64,000 bases of DNA from Kluyvera ascorbata_C (GCF_044197065.1 NZ_JBIQOI010000005.1:1-64000); one strand, 5' to 3'; positions 43,328-52,446 are shown, counted from the stretch's first letter. Translations and numbers: made by a program. Notes: generated by a model not told the origin, from the sequence alone.

Positions 43328-43600
43328 ATGGAAATTCTGGAAGGGCATAACAAGTTTTACGTTAACGACGGCGACGGTAACCAGGTGGCGGAAATCGTCT
43401 TTGTTCCCACCGGTGAGCACCTGAGCATTATTGAACATACCGACGTTGATGAGAGCCTGAAGGGGCAGGGCGTGGGTAAACAACTGGTGGCGAAAGTGGT
43501 TGAGAAAATGCGTCAGGAACAGCGCAAAATTATTCCACTGTGCCCGTTTGCCAAGCATGAGTTTGATAACACCCGTGAGTATGACGACATTCGCGCCTGA
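43328..43600 (+). CDS. yjdJ: YjdJ-type GNAT-like acetyltransferase
   Basis: A 90-residue protein of the small YjdJ/GNAT-like N-acetyltransferase group, the same length as E. coli YjdJ. The acetyl-CoA-binding loop is LKGQGVGKQLV (about 44-54), and CPFAKHEFD follows near residue 72. The substrate is unknown. GAGAGAAAC precedes the ATG and the gene is probably co-transcribed with yjdI. Confidence 0.88.
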   Translation: MEILEGHNKFYVNDGDGNQVAEIVFVPTGEHLSIIEHTDVDESLKGQGVGKQLVAKVVEKMRQEQRKIIPLCPFAKHEFDNTREYDDIRA

Positions 43601-43633
43601 AACGTGGCGCCAGCTTAGGCTGGCGCACCTTTA

Positions 43634-44245
43634 TTAGCGAAGCTGTTCAACTAATAGCGCAACCGCGATAAGCACCATCAACCCGCCTGAAATACGGCTG
43701 ACAACCCGCGCCGCCTGGGGACGACTTGCCAGCAGCGCGCGTGAACCATAACCCACCAGTAAATAGATAATCGTGCAGGTAATGAGGTGCATTATCCCTA
43801 ACGCCGACATCTGCATGGCTACCGACCATTGCCCATGCGGGTCGGTAAACTGCGGCAGCAGCGCCAGGAACAGTAAAAACACTTTTGGGTTCAGGCCGCT
43901 GATGCACAGACCCTTTAGCGCCCACTGGTTCCAGCCGCCGCGCTGCTGTGAAGCACTGGCGACCGTAGCCGGATGGCGCAGCAGCGATATGCCGAGCCAC
44001 AGCAGATAGCACGCGCCTAAAAGCGTAATGGCCGACAGCGCCAGCGGATGTCCGGCAATCAGTACGCCTACGCCCGCCACCACAATAACGGTTGCCAGCA
44101 AATGTCCGGACATCAGCCCTGCCACAGCCGGAACGATGCTGCGCCCGTGGATCCCGGCGCTGATGGTGTAGGCCCAATCGGCCCCCGGCGTCATGATGAG
44201 CAAAAACGAAACCAGCCAGAACCCCGCAACCAAACTCATCTCCAT
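43634..44245 (-). CDS. LysE/RhtB-family amino acid exporter
   Basis: A six-segment inner-membrane exporter of the LysE/RhtB family, 203 residues from ATG 44245. The family signature is near the start (FLLIMTPGADWAYTISAG), and the central GLNPKVFLLFLALLPQF stretch is typical of RhtB-type proteins. A GTG three codons upstream (44254) is an alternative start. It is divergent from an Lrp/AsnC regulator, a common pairing in which the regulator senses the exported amino acid. The substrate is not known. Confidence 0.87.
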   Translation of the reverse strand: MEMSLVAGFWLVSFLLIMTPGADWAYTISAGIHGRSIVPAVAGLMSGHLLATVIVVAGVGVLIAGHPLALSAITLLGACYLLWLGISLLRHPATVASASQQRGGWNQWALKGLCISGLNPKVFLLFLALLPQFTDPHGQWSVAMQMSALGIMHLITCTIIYLLVGYGSRALLASRPQAARVVSRISGGLMVLIAVALLVEQLR

Positions 44246-44383
44246 GCCCGACACACTCCGTTCTTACCCATGACGTTAGCCCTTAAATACCGTACTGAAT
44301 GTCAGGAAAGAATATCGTTATTGCCGCGCAATGAGCTTTCAATGTTATGCTGAAAACCCGGTTGGAATGAGAGAATCTTCTAA

Positions 44384-44848
44384 ATGGATAGCATAGATCG
44401 AAAAATTCTTGCTGAACTACAGGCCGATGGCCGTTTATCTATCACCGAGCTCGCAGAACGGGTGAATCTGAGTTTATCGCCGTGCCACCGACGTCTGCGG
44501 GTGCTGGAGCAGGAAGGGGTGATTACCGGCTATCGCGCTAACCTCGATCCTGGAAAAATGGGCTTTAACTTTGTAGCGCTGGTATTTGCGACGCTGAAAG
44601 AGGGGGATAGAAAGGCGGTCAGCGCGTTTGAAGAGGCGGTGGAAGAGATCCCGCAGATCGTGATGGCCCAGCGGCTGTTTGGCGATCCGGACTATCTGAT
44701 GCAGGTGGTGACGCGCGATCTCTCTTCGTTTCAGAAGCTCTACGATCAAAAGCTATCAGCGATGCCGGGCGTGCAGCACCTGCGCTCAACGCTGGTGATG
44801 AAAACGGTGGTGCAGGACCGGCCTTTCCCGCTGGAGACGCTGAAATAA
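44384..44848 (+). CDS. Lrp/AsnC-family regulator
   Basis: A 154-residue feast/famine regulator. The helix-turn-helix is at about residues 5-55 (DRKILAELQADGRLSITELAERVNLS). The RAM effector domain follows from about 65, with QRLFGDPDYLMQVVTRD. Its divergent LysE-type neighbour, 138 bp away, is the probable target. It is not Lrp itself, which is encoded elsewhere. Confidence 0.88.
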   Translation: MDSIDRKILAELQADGRLSITELAERVNLSLSPCHRRLRVLEQEGVITGYRANLDPGKMGFNFVALVFATLKEGDRKAVSAFEEAVEEIPQIVMAQRLFGDPDYLMQVVTRDLSSFQKLYDQKLSAMPGVQHLRSTLVMKTVVQDRPFPLETLK

Positions 44849-44898
44849 CGCAGCCACAAAGTATTTGGCTGAAACGATTCGTGTGCTAATATTTATTC

Positions 44899-44948
44899 AT
44901 AGGGGATGGCATTCCCCCTTGAACCGCCGTGTGGCTGATGATGCCTGT
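44899..44948 (+). ncRNA. fluoride riboswitch (crcB motif)
   Basis: The segment ATAGGGGATGGCATTCCCCC (from 44899) followed by AACCGCC (44922-44928) and GGCTGATGATGCC (44933-44945) fits the fluoride riboswitch consensus GGNGATGG...AACCGCC...GCTGATGAYGCC. P1/P2 pairing of GGGGA with TCCCC and the pseudoknot-type elements are present. It lies 77 bp before the start of a CLC-family gene of the fluoride type. Fluoride binding should switch on that gene. Confidence 0.93.
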
Positions 44949-45024
44949 TTGTATTCCTGGACCGGGAATGAACAGGCACACCTCTATCGCGTCCAGGATG
45001 ATTAATTCATCTGAGGATGCGTCA

Positions 45025-46344
45025 ATGCTCTCTGAACACTTCGCTCGTAAAAATTCGCTTTTCTTCTTAATACAGTGGCTCTTGCTGGCTATCGTTATCG
45101 CCGTGCTCGTCGGCTCGGCGTCCGCTTTATTCCTCTTCTCGCTTGATTGGGCGACGGCCACGCGCCTTCAGCATCACTGGCTTATCCTGCTGCTGCCGTT
45201 TGCTGGTTTTGCGGTGGGCTGGATGTATCTGCGCCTTGGCCGCTCCGTAGAGGCGGGTAACAATCTGATTCTGGAAGAGGTGCATAGCCCGGCTAACACC
45301 ATTCCACTGCGGATGGCGCCGCTGGTGTTTATTGGCACGGTCGTTTCTCATCTGTTCGGCGCGTCGGTCGGCCGTGAAGGGACGGCGGTACAAATGGGCG
45401 CCTCGATTGCCGATCGGTTTACGCCGCTGCTCGGGCTTGATAACGATGCGCGCCGCATGGTGCTGATGGCGGGCGTCAGCGCAGGCTTTTCCTCCGTATT
45501 CGGTACCCCGCTCGCCGGGGCGATTTTTGGCCTTGAGGTCATGGCGCTTGGCCGCATGCACTACACCGCTATCTTTCCCTGCCTGGTAGCCGCGGTGGTG
45601 GCAGACCAGGTCGGCCTGATGTGGGGCGTGCACCATACGCACTACATGATGTCATCTATCCCCGCGGTATCAGCCTGGACACTGGCGGCGGTGATTGTTG
45701 CTGGCTGCTGCTTTGGTCTGGCTGCGCGCGTTTTTGCCGACGCGACTCATCTGGTCGGGGGCATGATGAAAAAATGGATTGCCTACGCACCGCTGCGCCC
45801 GTTTATCGGCGGGGTCGTGGTTGCGGCGGCGGTCTACTCGCTGCACGCCGATCGTTACATTGGTCTGGGCATACCCGTGATTGTTGATGCTTTTCAGCAT
45901 CCGCTGGCACCGTGGGACTTTCTCGGTAAGCTTATCTTCACCGTGGCCTCGCTTGGCAGCGGATTTAAAGGCGGGGAGGTGACGCCGCTCTTTTATGTGG
46001 GCGCGACGCTGGGTAACGCGCTCGCCCCGCTGCTGCATCTGCCGTTTGCGTTCCTGGCCGGACTGGGGTTTGTCGCGGTCTTTGCCGGGGCGGCGAATAC
46101 GCCTATCGCCTCGACGCTGATGGCGATTGAGCTGTTTGGTGCGGATATCGGCGTTTACGCGGCGATGGCCTGCGTGGTGGCCTATCTGGTTTCGGGTTAC
46201 ACCAGTATTTATCGCTCGCAGCGGGTGGCCTGCCTGAAGCACAGCATTGTACCGGAAGGGATAAAGCTGGCGGAGCTTCCTGCCTGGCAGCGTGAAAATC
46301 ACTGCGCGGAAACTGTCGTTGCTGAAGTTAAAGAGGATAACTGA
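45025..46344 (+). CDS. CLC-F fluoride/proton antiporter (EriC-F type)
   Basis: A 439-residue CLC-family membrane protein that most likely exports fluoride in exchange for protons. CLC-F traits are seen: GREGT at 116-120 instead of the GREGP of chloride CLCs, and an AGNNLILEE segment near 77-85 where chloride types have GSGIP. About ten further hydrophobic segments follow, with GLGIP near 280 and SGFKGGEVTP near 310. The ATG at 45025 is chosen because GAGG lies upstream and the riboswitch occupies the earlier part of the open frame. Direct control by the fluoride riboswitch supports the substrate. Confidence 0.9.
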   Translation: MLSEHFARKNSLFFLIQWLLLAIVIAVLVGSASALFLFSLDWATATRLQHHWLILLLPFAGFAVGWMYLRLGRSVEAGNNLILEEVHSPANTIPLRMAPLVFIGTVVSHLFGASVGREGTAVQMGASIADRFTPLLGLDNDARRMVLMAGVSAGFSSVFGTPLAGAIFGLEVMALGRMHYTAIFPCLVAAVVADQVGLMWGVHHTHYMMSSIPAVSAWTLAAVIVAGCCFGLAARVFADATHLVGGMMKKWIAYAPLRPFIGGVVVAAAVYSLHADRYIGLGIPVIVDAFQHPLAPWDFLGKLIFTVASLGSGFKGGEVTPLFYVGATLGNALAPLLHLPFAFLAGLGFVAVFAGAANTPIASTLMAIELFGADIGVYAAMACVVAYLVSGYTSIYRSQRVACLKHSIVPEGIKLAELPAWQRENHCAETVVAEVKEDN

Positions 46345-46346
46345 CG

Positions 46347-46412
46347 CGTAGGCCGGATAAGCGCAGCGCCATCCGGCACTCTGCCAACCGCTGCGCTTAT
46401 CCGGCCTACAGG
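46347..46412. repeat. REP (BIME) element pair
   Basis: GTAGGCCGGATAAGCGCAGCGCCATCCGGC at 46350-46378 and GCTGCGCTTATCCGGCCTAC at 46390-46409, inverted, after the CLC gene. Confidence 0.88.
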
Positions 46413-46439
46413 CCTTCACTGGCTTTATTGCAAAAATGT

Positions 46440-46485
46440 AAATAACTAACTCAATATTTGTTATTTCAGAATGGCTGCGCATTCT
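46440..46485 (+). promoter_or_regulatory. candidate operator before the monooxygenase operon
   Basis: Inverted repeat AAATAAC...GTTATTT (46440-46466) followed by GAATGGCTGCGCATTC (46470-46485). The gap is the only place for the operon's promoter. CysB or Cbl control would suit an Ssu-like operon, but their sites are too degenerate to call. Confidence 0.35.
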
Positions 46486-46535
46486 GGCTATCTTGGTTTC
46501 AGCCCACTTTCGGCATCGAATCAGGAGAAAGCAGA

Positions 46536-47882
46536 ATGAGCAGACAGATCAAATTAGGGGCTTTCCTGCCCGGCGGCGGTCAGCATATTGCGGCGTGGCG
46601 TCACCCCGACTCCCCGGCTGATGGCGCAACCAGCTTCGAATTTCATAAACAGCTTGCCCAGACCGCTGAACGTGGCCTGTTTGATGCCTACTTCCTGGCC
46701 GATGGCCTGGCAATCCCCGCTTCCGGCGTTACCGACGGCGGCACCGCTAAAGTCGCAGGTTTTGAGCCCGTCACCCTGTTTTCCGCGCTAGCGCCGCTGA
46801 CGCAGAACATTGGTTTTATTGCCACCGCCTCCACCACCTATGAAGAGCCCTACAACCTGGCGCGCAAGTTTGCTTCGCTGGACCTGATTTCGGGCGGCCG
46901 TGTGGGTTGGAACGTGGTGACCACCGCCACCGAAGCCGCGGCGCACAACTTTAATCTGGACACCCAACACCCGCATGAATACCGCTACCAGCGGGCGAAA
47001 GAGCACGTTGAGGTGGTGAAAAAGCTGTGGGACAGCTTTGAGGACGACGCGTTTTTGCGCGATAAAGCTTCGGGCCAGTTCTTCGACCGCAGTAAGGTGC
47101 ACAACACCGATCACGTCGGCAAATTCTTTAAGGTGCGCGGGCCGCTGAACGTGCCGCGCTCGGCTCAGGGCCAGCCGGTTATCGTACAGGCGGGGCAGTC
47201 TGAAAGCGGCCGTGCGTTGGCTGCCGCCACCGCCGAAGTTATCTTTACGTCTCACCAACATCTCAATACGTCGCAGGACTTCTACCGCGATATTAAATCG
47301 CGCGCTCGCGCCGTGGGTCGCAACCCGAACCACGTACTGATTATGCCAGGCGTTGCGCCGTTTGTTGGCCGCACCGAGGAAGAAGCGAAAGAGAAGTACC
47401 ACAAGCTGACTTCGCTGATTGTTGAAGCTGACGGCATCGCGCTGCTGAATGGGCTGGCCGGCGGCGGTATCGATCTTGGTAAATTCGACCCTGACGGCCC
47501 GCTGCCGCCGCTGCCGGTCACTGAGGGCATGAAATCGCGTCCCGAGCTGATTCGCCAGATTGCCGATGAAAACAACTTCACCATTCGCCAGCTCTACCAG
47601 TGGGTGGCGACCGCGCGCGGTCACTTCACCGTGGTGGGCAGCGCCGAGCAGGTAGCGGATACGCTGCAGGAGTGGTTTGAAAACGAAGCTGCGGATGGCT
47701 TCAACGTACTACCGCCGTGGCTTCCGGGCGGACTGGACGACTTTATTGAGCTGGTGGTGCCGATTTTACAAAAACGCGGGCTGTTCCGTACTCAGTACGA
47801 GGGCAAAACGCTGCGTGAAAATCTGGGGCTGCCGTTTGCCAGCAATCGCTATAGCGCCGTGCGCGACAGCAAAGTGGCTTAA
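46536..47882 (+). CDS. NtaA/SnaA-type FMN-dependent monooxygenase (LLM class)
   Basis: A 448-residue luciferase-like flavin monooxygenase of the NtaA/SnaA/DszA group, two-component enzymes that use reduced FMN from a separate reductase. The N-terminus MSRQIKLGAFLPGGG, the LDLISGGRVGWNVVTT segment and YRYQRAKEHVEVVKKLW are typical. The gene sits 9 bp before an SsuABC-like importer, so the substrate is probably an imported sulfur- or nitrogen-bearing organic compound. No flavin reductase gene is next to it. AGGAGA lies 8 bases before the ATG. Confidence 0.85.
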   Translation: MSRQIKLGAFLPGGGQHIAAWRHPDSPADGATSFEFHKQLAQTAERGLFDAYFLADGLAIPASGVTDGGTAKVAGFEPVTLFSALAPLTQNIGFIATASTTYEEPYNLARKFASLDLISGGRVGWNVVTTATEAAAHNFNLDTQHPHEYRYQRAKEHVEVVKKLWDSFEDDAFLRDKASGQFFDRSKVHNTDHVGKFFKVRGPLNVPRSAQGQPVIVQAGQSESGRALAAATAEVIFTSHQHLNTSQDFYRDIKSRARAVGRNPNHVLIMPGVAPFVGRTEEEAKEKYHKLTSLIVEADGIALLNGLAGGGIDLGKFDPDGPLPPLPVTEGMKSRPELIRQIADENNFTIRQLYQWVATARGHFTVVGSAEQVADTLQEWFENEAADGFNVLPPWLPGGLDDFIELVVPILQKRGLFRTQYEGKTLRENLGLPFASNRYSAVRDSKVA

Positions 47883-47891
47883 GGAGGCGCT

Positions 47892-48722
47892 ATGTTCTAC
47901 TCCACGACCCGCATTCGTCTGAAGGCGCGCGTACAGGCTAAGCCTGCGTATCTGCTGTGGTACCAGCGTAGCCTATCGCTGATTGCGCGCTACGGCCTGC
48001 TGGTGCTGTTCTTTGCCGGTTGGCAAATCGCCAGCACCGCTGGCTGGCTGAACGCGGCGATTATCCCGCCGCTGGATAAAATCTTTGTTGCGCTGTGGAA
48101 CGGCATAACGCAAGGCGCATTGCTGGGTGATATCACTATCAGCCTCCAGCGCGCCGGGCTGGCTTTCGCTGCCGCCATTGTCGTGGGCATCCCACTGGGG
48201 CTGTTTATGGGCCAGATTCGCCCGCTGGAGCAGGCGTTGGATCCTATCTTGCAGTTGTTCCGCCAAACCTCGGCGCTGGCGCTGTATCCGATCTTTATTC
48301 TGCTGCTCGGGCTCGGAGAAACGTCCAAGGTATTCGTGATTTTCTGGGCGGCGCTGTTCCCGATTCTGCTGTCGACTATCAGCGGCGTCAAAGAGGTGGA
48401 TACCAAACTGCTGGAAATGGCGCGTACCTTTGGTGCCGGGCGCTTGACGCTGTTCTACCGGGTGATTGTTCCCGCCTCGGTTCCTTCCATTTTTATCGGC
48501 CTGCGCCTGTCGGCTACCACGGCGTTACTGCTGTTGATTGCCGCCGAAATGATCGGTGCGAACCAGGGGATCGGTTTTAGGGTGATGAATGCGCAATATA
48601 ACTTCCAAATACCCATGATGTTTGCCGCGATATTTCTGCTGGCGTTTGCCGGGTTATTAGCTAACGCGATTCTGGTTGTACTGCAACGTCGCTTGTGTCG
48701 ATGGAATATCCGTAGCCGTTAA
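47892..48722 (+). CDS. ABC transporter permease (SsuC/TauC-like)
   Basis: A 276-residue inner-membrane permease with about six hydrophobic segments. The EAA-type loop that contacts the ATPase is near KLLEMARTFGAGRLTLFYRVIVPASVPSI (about 175-205). It resembles the permeases for sulfonates, taurine and nitrate. GGAGG lies 6 bases before the ATG. It is second in a four-gene operon. Confidence 0.87.
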   Translation: MFYSTTRIRLKARVQAKPAYLLWYQRSLSLIARYGLLVLFFAGWQIASTAGWLNAAIIPPLDKIFVALWNGITQGALLGDITISLQRAGLAFAAAIVVGIPLGLFMGQIRPLEQALDPILQLFRQTSALALYPIFILLLGLGETSKVFVIFWAALFPILLSTISGVKEVDTKLLEMARTFGAGRLTLFYRVIVPASVPSIFIGLRLSATTALLLLIAAEMIGANQGIGFRVMNAQYNFQIPMMFAAIFLLAFAGLLANAILVVLQRRLCRWNIRSR

Positions 48723-48773
48723 TTTTGCACGTTATTTTGCGTTTTTACTTATCGCCATAAAGGAATTTTTATA

Positions 48774-49745
48774 ATGAAAAAACAGTTCTATTCTGCGTGG
48801 GTTGGGGTGCTTTTCTTATTAGGTGTTAGTGCATCGGTTCGCGCTCAGGATGAGGTGACGATGCGTTATATGGCGAGCTACGGCGGTATTTCCGCTCATG
48901 AACTAGCGGAAGCGCTGGGATATTTTAAAGGCACCGGCGTGTCGATTAAAAACGCCGGTTATGCCAGCGGTGGCCCGGAGTCTTTATTTGCGCTGGCTTC
49001 CGGCAGCATTGATATCGGCTCGGCGGCCACGCCAGCGGTCATCAACGCTATCGCCAACGGTAACGACTTTGTGGCGGCTTATCCAACCAACGGTATCAAC
49101 GAGACCACCAAATCCATCTTCTACGTGAAGGAGGATAGCCCGATTAAGTCCATCAAAGATTTAGTCGGAAAAAGCGTAGCGGTAAATACCCTGGGCGCGC
49201 ATCTGGACTACACCCTGCGTGAAGCGCTGCACCAGGCGAATTTGCCAGAAAACGCCGCCAGACCGGTAGCGGTTCCGGGCCCGCAGCTTGAACAAACCCT
49301 ACGTTCAGGGCAGGTTGACGCTGCGGCCTTTGGCTACTGGCAGACAACGTTTGAAGGCGTGGCGCGCAGCCACGGCGGCCTGCGTCCAATCTTCAACGAC
49401 GCCGACGTGCTGGGGCCGATAGCTGGTGGCTTTACGGTGCTGCGTTCAGACTTCGTGAAGCAGCATCCGGATGCGGCGCGTATCTTCGTTGTGGAGTCGG
49501 CGCGCGCGCTGGACTATGCGCGTGAGAACCCGGCGCAGGTGCGTGAGATCATGGCGAAGATCCTCAAAGAACGCGGTGAAAACCCGGACGTGGCGCAGTA
49601 CTTTACCGGCTACGGCGTGCGTAAAGGCGGGCTCTCAGAGCCTCATGACGTGCAGTTCTGGCTGGATATTCTTGAGCGCGACGGCGTGCTGAAAAAAGGC
49701 CAGCTCAAAGCGTCAAATATTTTGCTGAAAACGGAAGGTGCATAA
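48774..49745 (+). CDS. ABC transporter substrate-binding protein (SsuA/NMT1-like)
   Basis: A 323-residue periplasmic binding protein. A Sec signal peptide covers residues 1-24 (cut after VRA). The NMT1/SsuA-like domain follows, with GYASGGPESLFALASGSIDIG, IKSIKDLVGKSVAVN and the TLRSGQVDAAAF stretch. The ligand is unknown; sulfonates or related compounds fit the neighbours. Its stop codon overlaps the ATPase start by one base (TAATG). Confidence 0.87.
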   Translation: MKKQFYSAWVGVLFLLGVSASVRAQDEVTMRYMASYGGISAHELAEALGYFKGTGVSIKNAGYASGGPESLFALASGSIDIGSAATPAVINAIANGNDFVAAYPTNGINETTKSIFYVKEDSPIKSIKDLVGKSVAVNTLGAHLDYTLREALHQANLPENAARPVAVPGPQLEQTLRSGQVDAAAFGYWQTTFEGVARSHGGLRPIFNDADVLGPIAGGFTVLRSDFVKQHPDAARIFVVESARALDYARENPAQVREIMAKILKERGENPDVAQYFTGYGVRKGGLSEPHDVQFWLDILERDGVLKKGQLKASNILLKTEGA

Positions 49746-50515
49746 TGACATCAACCACGCAGACCGCCCGCGGCGATATCTCGATTCGCCGCTTACGCAA
49801 GACCTTCTCCCTTGAAGGGAAACCGTTTGATGTCTTCCGCGACCTCAATTTACAGATTGAAAGCGGGCAGAGTATTGCCATCGTCGGGCCCAGCGGCTGT
49901 GGGAAAACCACGCTGCTGCGAATTCTCGCGGGGCTTGAAACGCCGGACGCGGGCGACGTGGTGATTGACGGCCAGGAGGTGCATGGAATGAGCCGCGAGC
50001 GGGCGGTGATTTTCCAGGAGCCGCGCCTGCTGCCGTGGCTGACGGTGCTGGAAAACGTCAGCTTCAGCCTGGATGTCCAGGGCGTACCGCGCAAGCAGGC
50101 CAGGGCGCGGGCGAAAGAGGCGATTGAACTGGTGGGGCTCAGCCACTGCGAACAGGCGCTGCCCAACCAGCTTTCCGGCGGCATGGCCCAGCGTGTCGGC
50201 ATTGCCAGAGCGCTGACCATTCAGCCGGAGATCCTGCTGCTGGATGAGCCGTTGGGGGCGCTGGATGCGATGACCAAAATCACCATGCAGGAAGAGCTGG
50301 CACGCATTCGCGATGTGGAAAAGATGACGATGGTGCTGGTCACGCACGATCTGGAAGAGGCGATTTATCTTGCCGATCGGGTGATCATTTTACCGAAAAT
50401 TAAGGGCGATCCGATTCGTATCATTGAGGTGACGTTACCGCAGCCGCGGGAACGTAGCAGCACGGATTTTGTCCTGCTACGCCAGCAGCTTATGGCGGAA
50501 TTCGGTCTGCATTAA
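49745..50515 (+). CDS. ABC transporter ATP-binding protein (SsuB/TauB-like)
   Basis: A 256-residue ABC ATPase. Walker A is GPSGCGKTT at 48-56, the signature is LSGGMAQR, and Walker B is ILLLDEPLGALD, followed by the switch histidine in VLVTHDLEEA. The family of sulfonate, taurine and nitrate importers fits. It completes the operon monooxygenase-permease-binding protein-ATPase. No terminator is clear after it. Confidence 0.9.
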   Translation: MTSTTQTARGDISIRRLRKTFSLEGKPFDVFRDLNLQIESGQSIAIVGPSGCGKTTLLRILAGLETPDAGDVVIDGQEVHGMSRERAVIFQEPRLLPWLTVLENVSFSLDVQGVPRKQARARAKEAIELVGLSHCEQALPNQLSGGMAQRVGIARALTIQPEILLLDEPLGALDAMTKITMQEELARIRDVEKMTMVLVTHDLEEAIYLADRVIILPKIKGDPIRIIEVTLPQPRERSSTDFVLLRQQLMAEFGLH

Positions 50516-50708
50516 TAACTGGAATTAAACTGAAATTATTTAAATTTTATTTCCACGCAAACAATACGGATGCTTTTTTTAATTTAAAAAAGCAATGGTG
50601 GTAATTTGTTAATAACTCTAAGTGGAAAGTGAGTGGTATTTTAAAATAATGTAAAAGTGCGCTATTATTGGCGCACACATTACATTTAGCTATGCGAATA
50701 TCATCATT

Positions 50709-52364
50709 ATGCCTGCTATTAATAAAAAACTATTTTCTCTGGCGACCATCGCGCTGCTGGTCAATTCAGCGGCTTACGCAAATACCGATACCACCGAAAA
50801 AACCGACGTTCTGCTGATTGGTGGCGGAATTATGAGTGCCTCTCTGGGCACCTGGCTGCAGGAATTGCAGCCTGACTGGAAACAGGTGATGGTGGAGAAG
50901 CTCGACAATGTCGCGCTGGAATCCTCTAACGGCTGGAATAACGCCGGTACCGGTCACTCCGCCAATATGGAACTGAACTACACGCCGGAGCGCCCGGACG
51001 GCACCATCGACGTGACCAAGGCGCTGGAAATTAACGAACAGTTTATGATTTCCCGTCAGTTCTGGTCCTCACAGGTCAAACGCGGCATTCTGAATAACCC
51101 GCATAGCTTTATTAACTCCACGCCGCACATGAGCTTCGTCTGGGGCGACAAAAACGTTGATTACCTCGGTAAACGTTACGATGCGTTGCAGAAAACCACC
51201 CTGTTCCAGGGCATGAAATTCTCCACCGATCATCAGCAAATTGCCCAGTGGGCGCCGCTGGTGATGGCCGGTCGTGATCCGCAACAAAAAGTGGCTGCCA
51301 CCTGGACACCTGTGGGCACCGACGTTAACTACGGCGAAATTACCCGTCAGCTGATCGGCAGCCTGAAAAAGAACAACCACTTCACGCTGCAAACCTCTTC
51401 TGAAGTGACCGAGTTTAAACGCAACGGCGATAACTCCTGGCATGTGACCATTGAAGACGTGAACAGCGGCAAGCAGCACGCCATTGACGCGAAATACGTC
51501 TTTATCGGGGCGGGTGGCGGTGCGCTCAAACTGCTGCAAAAAACCGGTATTCCAGAAGCGGATAACTACGCAGGCTTCCCGGTGGGCGGCTCCTTCCTGA
51601 TGACGGAAAACCCAGACGTCACGCGTCAGCATATGGAAAAAGTGTACGGTCAGGCTTCCGTAGGGGCGCCACCGATGTCCGTACCGCATATCGATGCGCG
51701 CTTTATTGATGGGAAACGCGTGGTGCTGTTCGGGCCGTTCGCGACCTTCTCCACCAAGTTCCTCAAACAAGGTTCGTTCTTCGACCTGTTGAGCACCACC
51801 ACGACCAGCAACGTGATGCCGATGACCCACGTGGGTCTGGATAACTTTGACCTGGTGAAATACCTGGTGAGCCAGGTGATGCTGAGCGACGATGACCGCT
51901 TTGCTGCGCTGAAAGAGTACTACCCAGAAGCGCGTAAAGAAGACTGGAAACTGATCCAGGCCGGCCAGCGCGTGCAGATTATCAAGAAAGATGCCGACAA
52001 AGGCGGCGTGCTGAAGCTGGGTACCGAAGTGGTGGTTGACCAACAACGCACCATCTCCGCGCTGCTGGGGGCATCTCCAGGCGCTTCTACCGCTGCGCCA
52101 ATCACCCTGAACGTGATTAAGAAGCTGTTCCCGGAGCAGTTCAACTCACCGGAATGGCAGAGCAAAATTCGCGGTATCGTACCGAGCTTTGGCCAGAACC
52201 TGAACGGCAACGTCGTGCTGACTCAACAGGTTTGGGATGACACCGCTGCTACGCTGGAGCTGACCAAACCGCCGGTTATTCAGATGCCAGCCGCGCCGGT
52301 TGCTCAGGCAAAACCGGCAGAGCAGCCAGCGAGCGCGTCACCGCAGCACGACATGGCGCTGTAA
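50709..52364 (+). CDS. mqo: malate:quinone oxidoreductase
   Basis: Mqo oxidises malate to oxaloacetate and passes electrons to quinone at the inner membrane. The 551-residue product (E. coli 548) has the FAD motif LLIGGGIMSASLG near residue 36 and family stretches SSNGWNNAGTGHSA, GTDVNYGEITRQL and FGPFATFSTKFL. The N-terminus looks like a signal peptide (SLATIALLVNSAAYA), as in E. coli Mqo, yet the protein is regarded as peripheral on the membrane. The C-terminus is Ala/Pro-rich. E. coli mqo lies elsewhere (near 49 min), so the gene is placed differently here. Confidence 0.95.
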   Translation: MPAINKKLFSLATIALLVNSAAYANTDTTEKTDVLLIGGGIMSASLGTWLQELQPDWKQVMVEKLDNVALESSNGWNNAGTGHSANMELNYTPERPDGTIDVTKALEINEQFMISRQFWSSQVKRGILNNPHSFINSTPHMSFVWGDKNVDYLGKRYDALQKTTLFQGMKFSTDHQQIAQWAPLVMAGRDPQQKVAATWTPVGTDVNYGEITRQLIGSLKKNNHFTLQTSSEVTEFKRNGDNSWHVTIEDVNSGKQHAIDAKYVFIGAGGGALKLLQKTGIPEADNYAGFPVGGSFLMTENPDVTRQHMEKVYGQASVGAPPMSVPHIDARFIDGKRVVLFGPFATFSTKFLKQGSFFDLLSTTTTSNVMPMTHVGLDNFDLVKYLVSQVMLSDDDRFAALKEYYPEARKEDWKLIQAGQRVQIIKKDADKGGVLKLGTEVVVDQQRTISALLGASPGASTAAPITLNVIKKLFPEQFNSPEWQSKIRGIVPSFGQNLNGNVVLTQQVWDDTAATLELTKPPVIQMPAAPVAQAKPAEQPASASPQHDMAL

Positions 52365-52376
52365 TCGCATCGTGAT

Positions 52377-52408
52377 TGCCGGATGGCGGCTTCGCCTTAT
52401 CCGGCCTA
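52377..52408. repeat. REP element after mqo
   Basis: TGCCGGATGGCGGCTTCGCCTTATCCGGCCTA, one unit, directly before the mqo terminator. Confidence 0.8.
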
Positions 52409-52446
52409 CAAAAAAGCCTGCCAGGGTAACCTGGCAGGCTTTTTTA
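52409..52446 (+). terminator. mqo rho-independent terminator
   Basis: AAAAAAGCCTGCCAGG-GTAA-CCTGGCAGGCTTTTTT, a very strong stem with A-run and T-run, able to work in both directions between mqo and yqeG. Confidence 0.9.
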
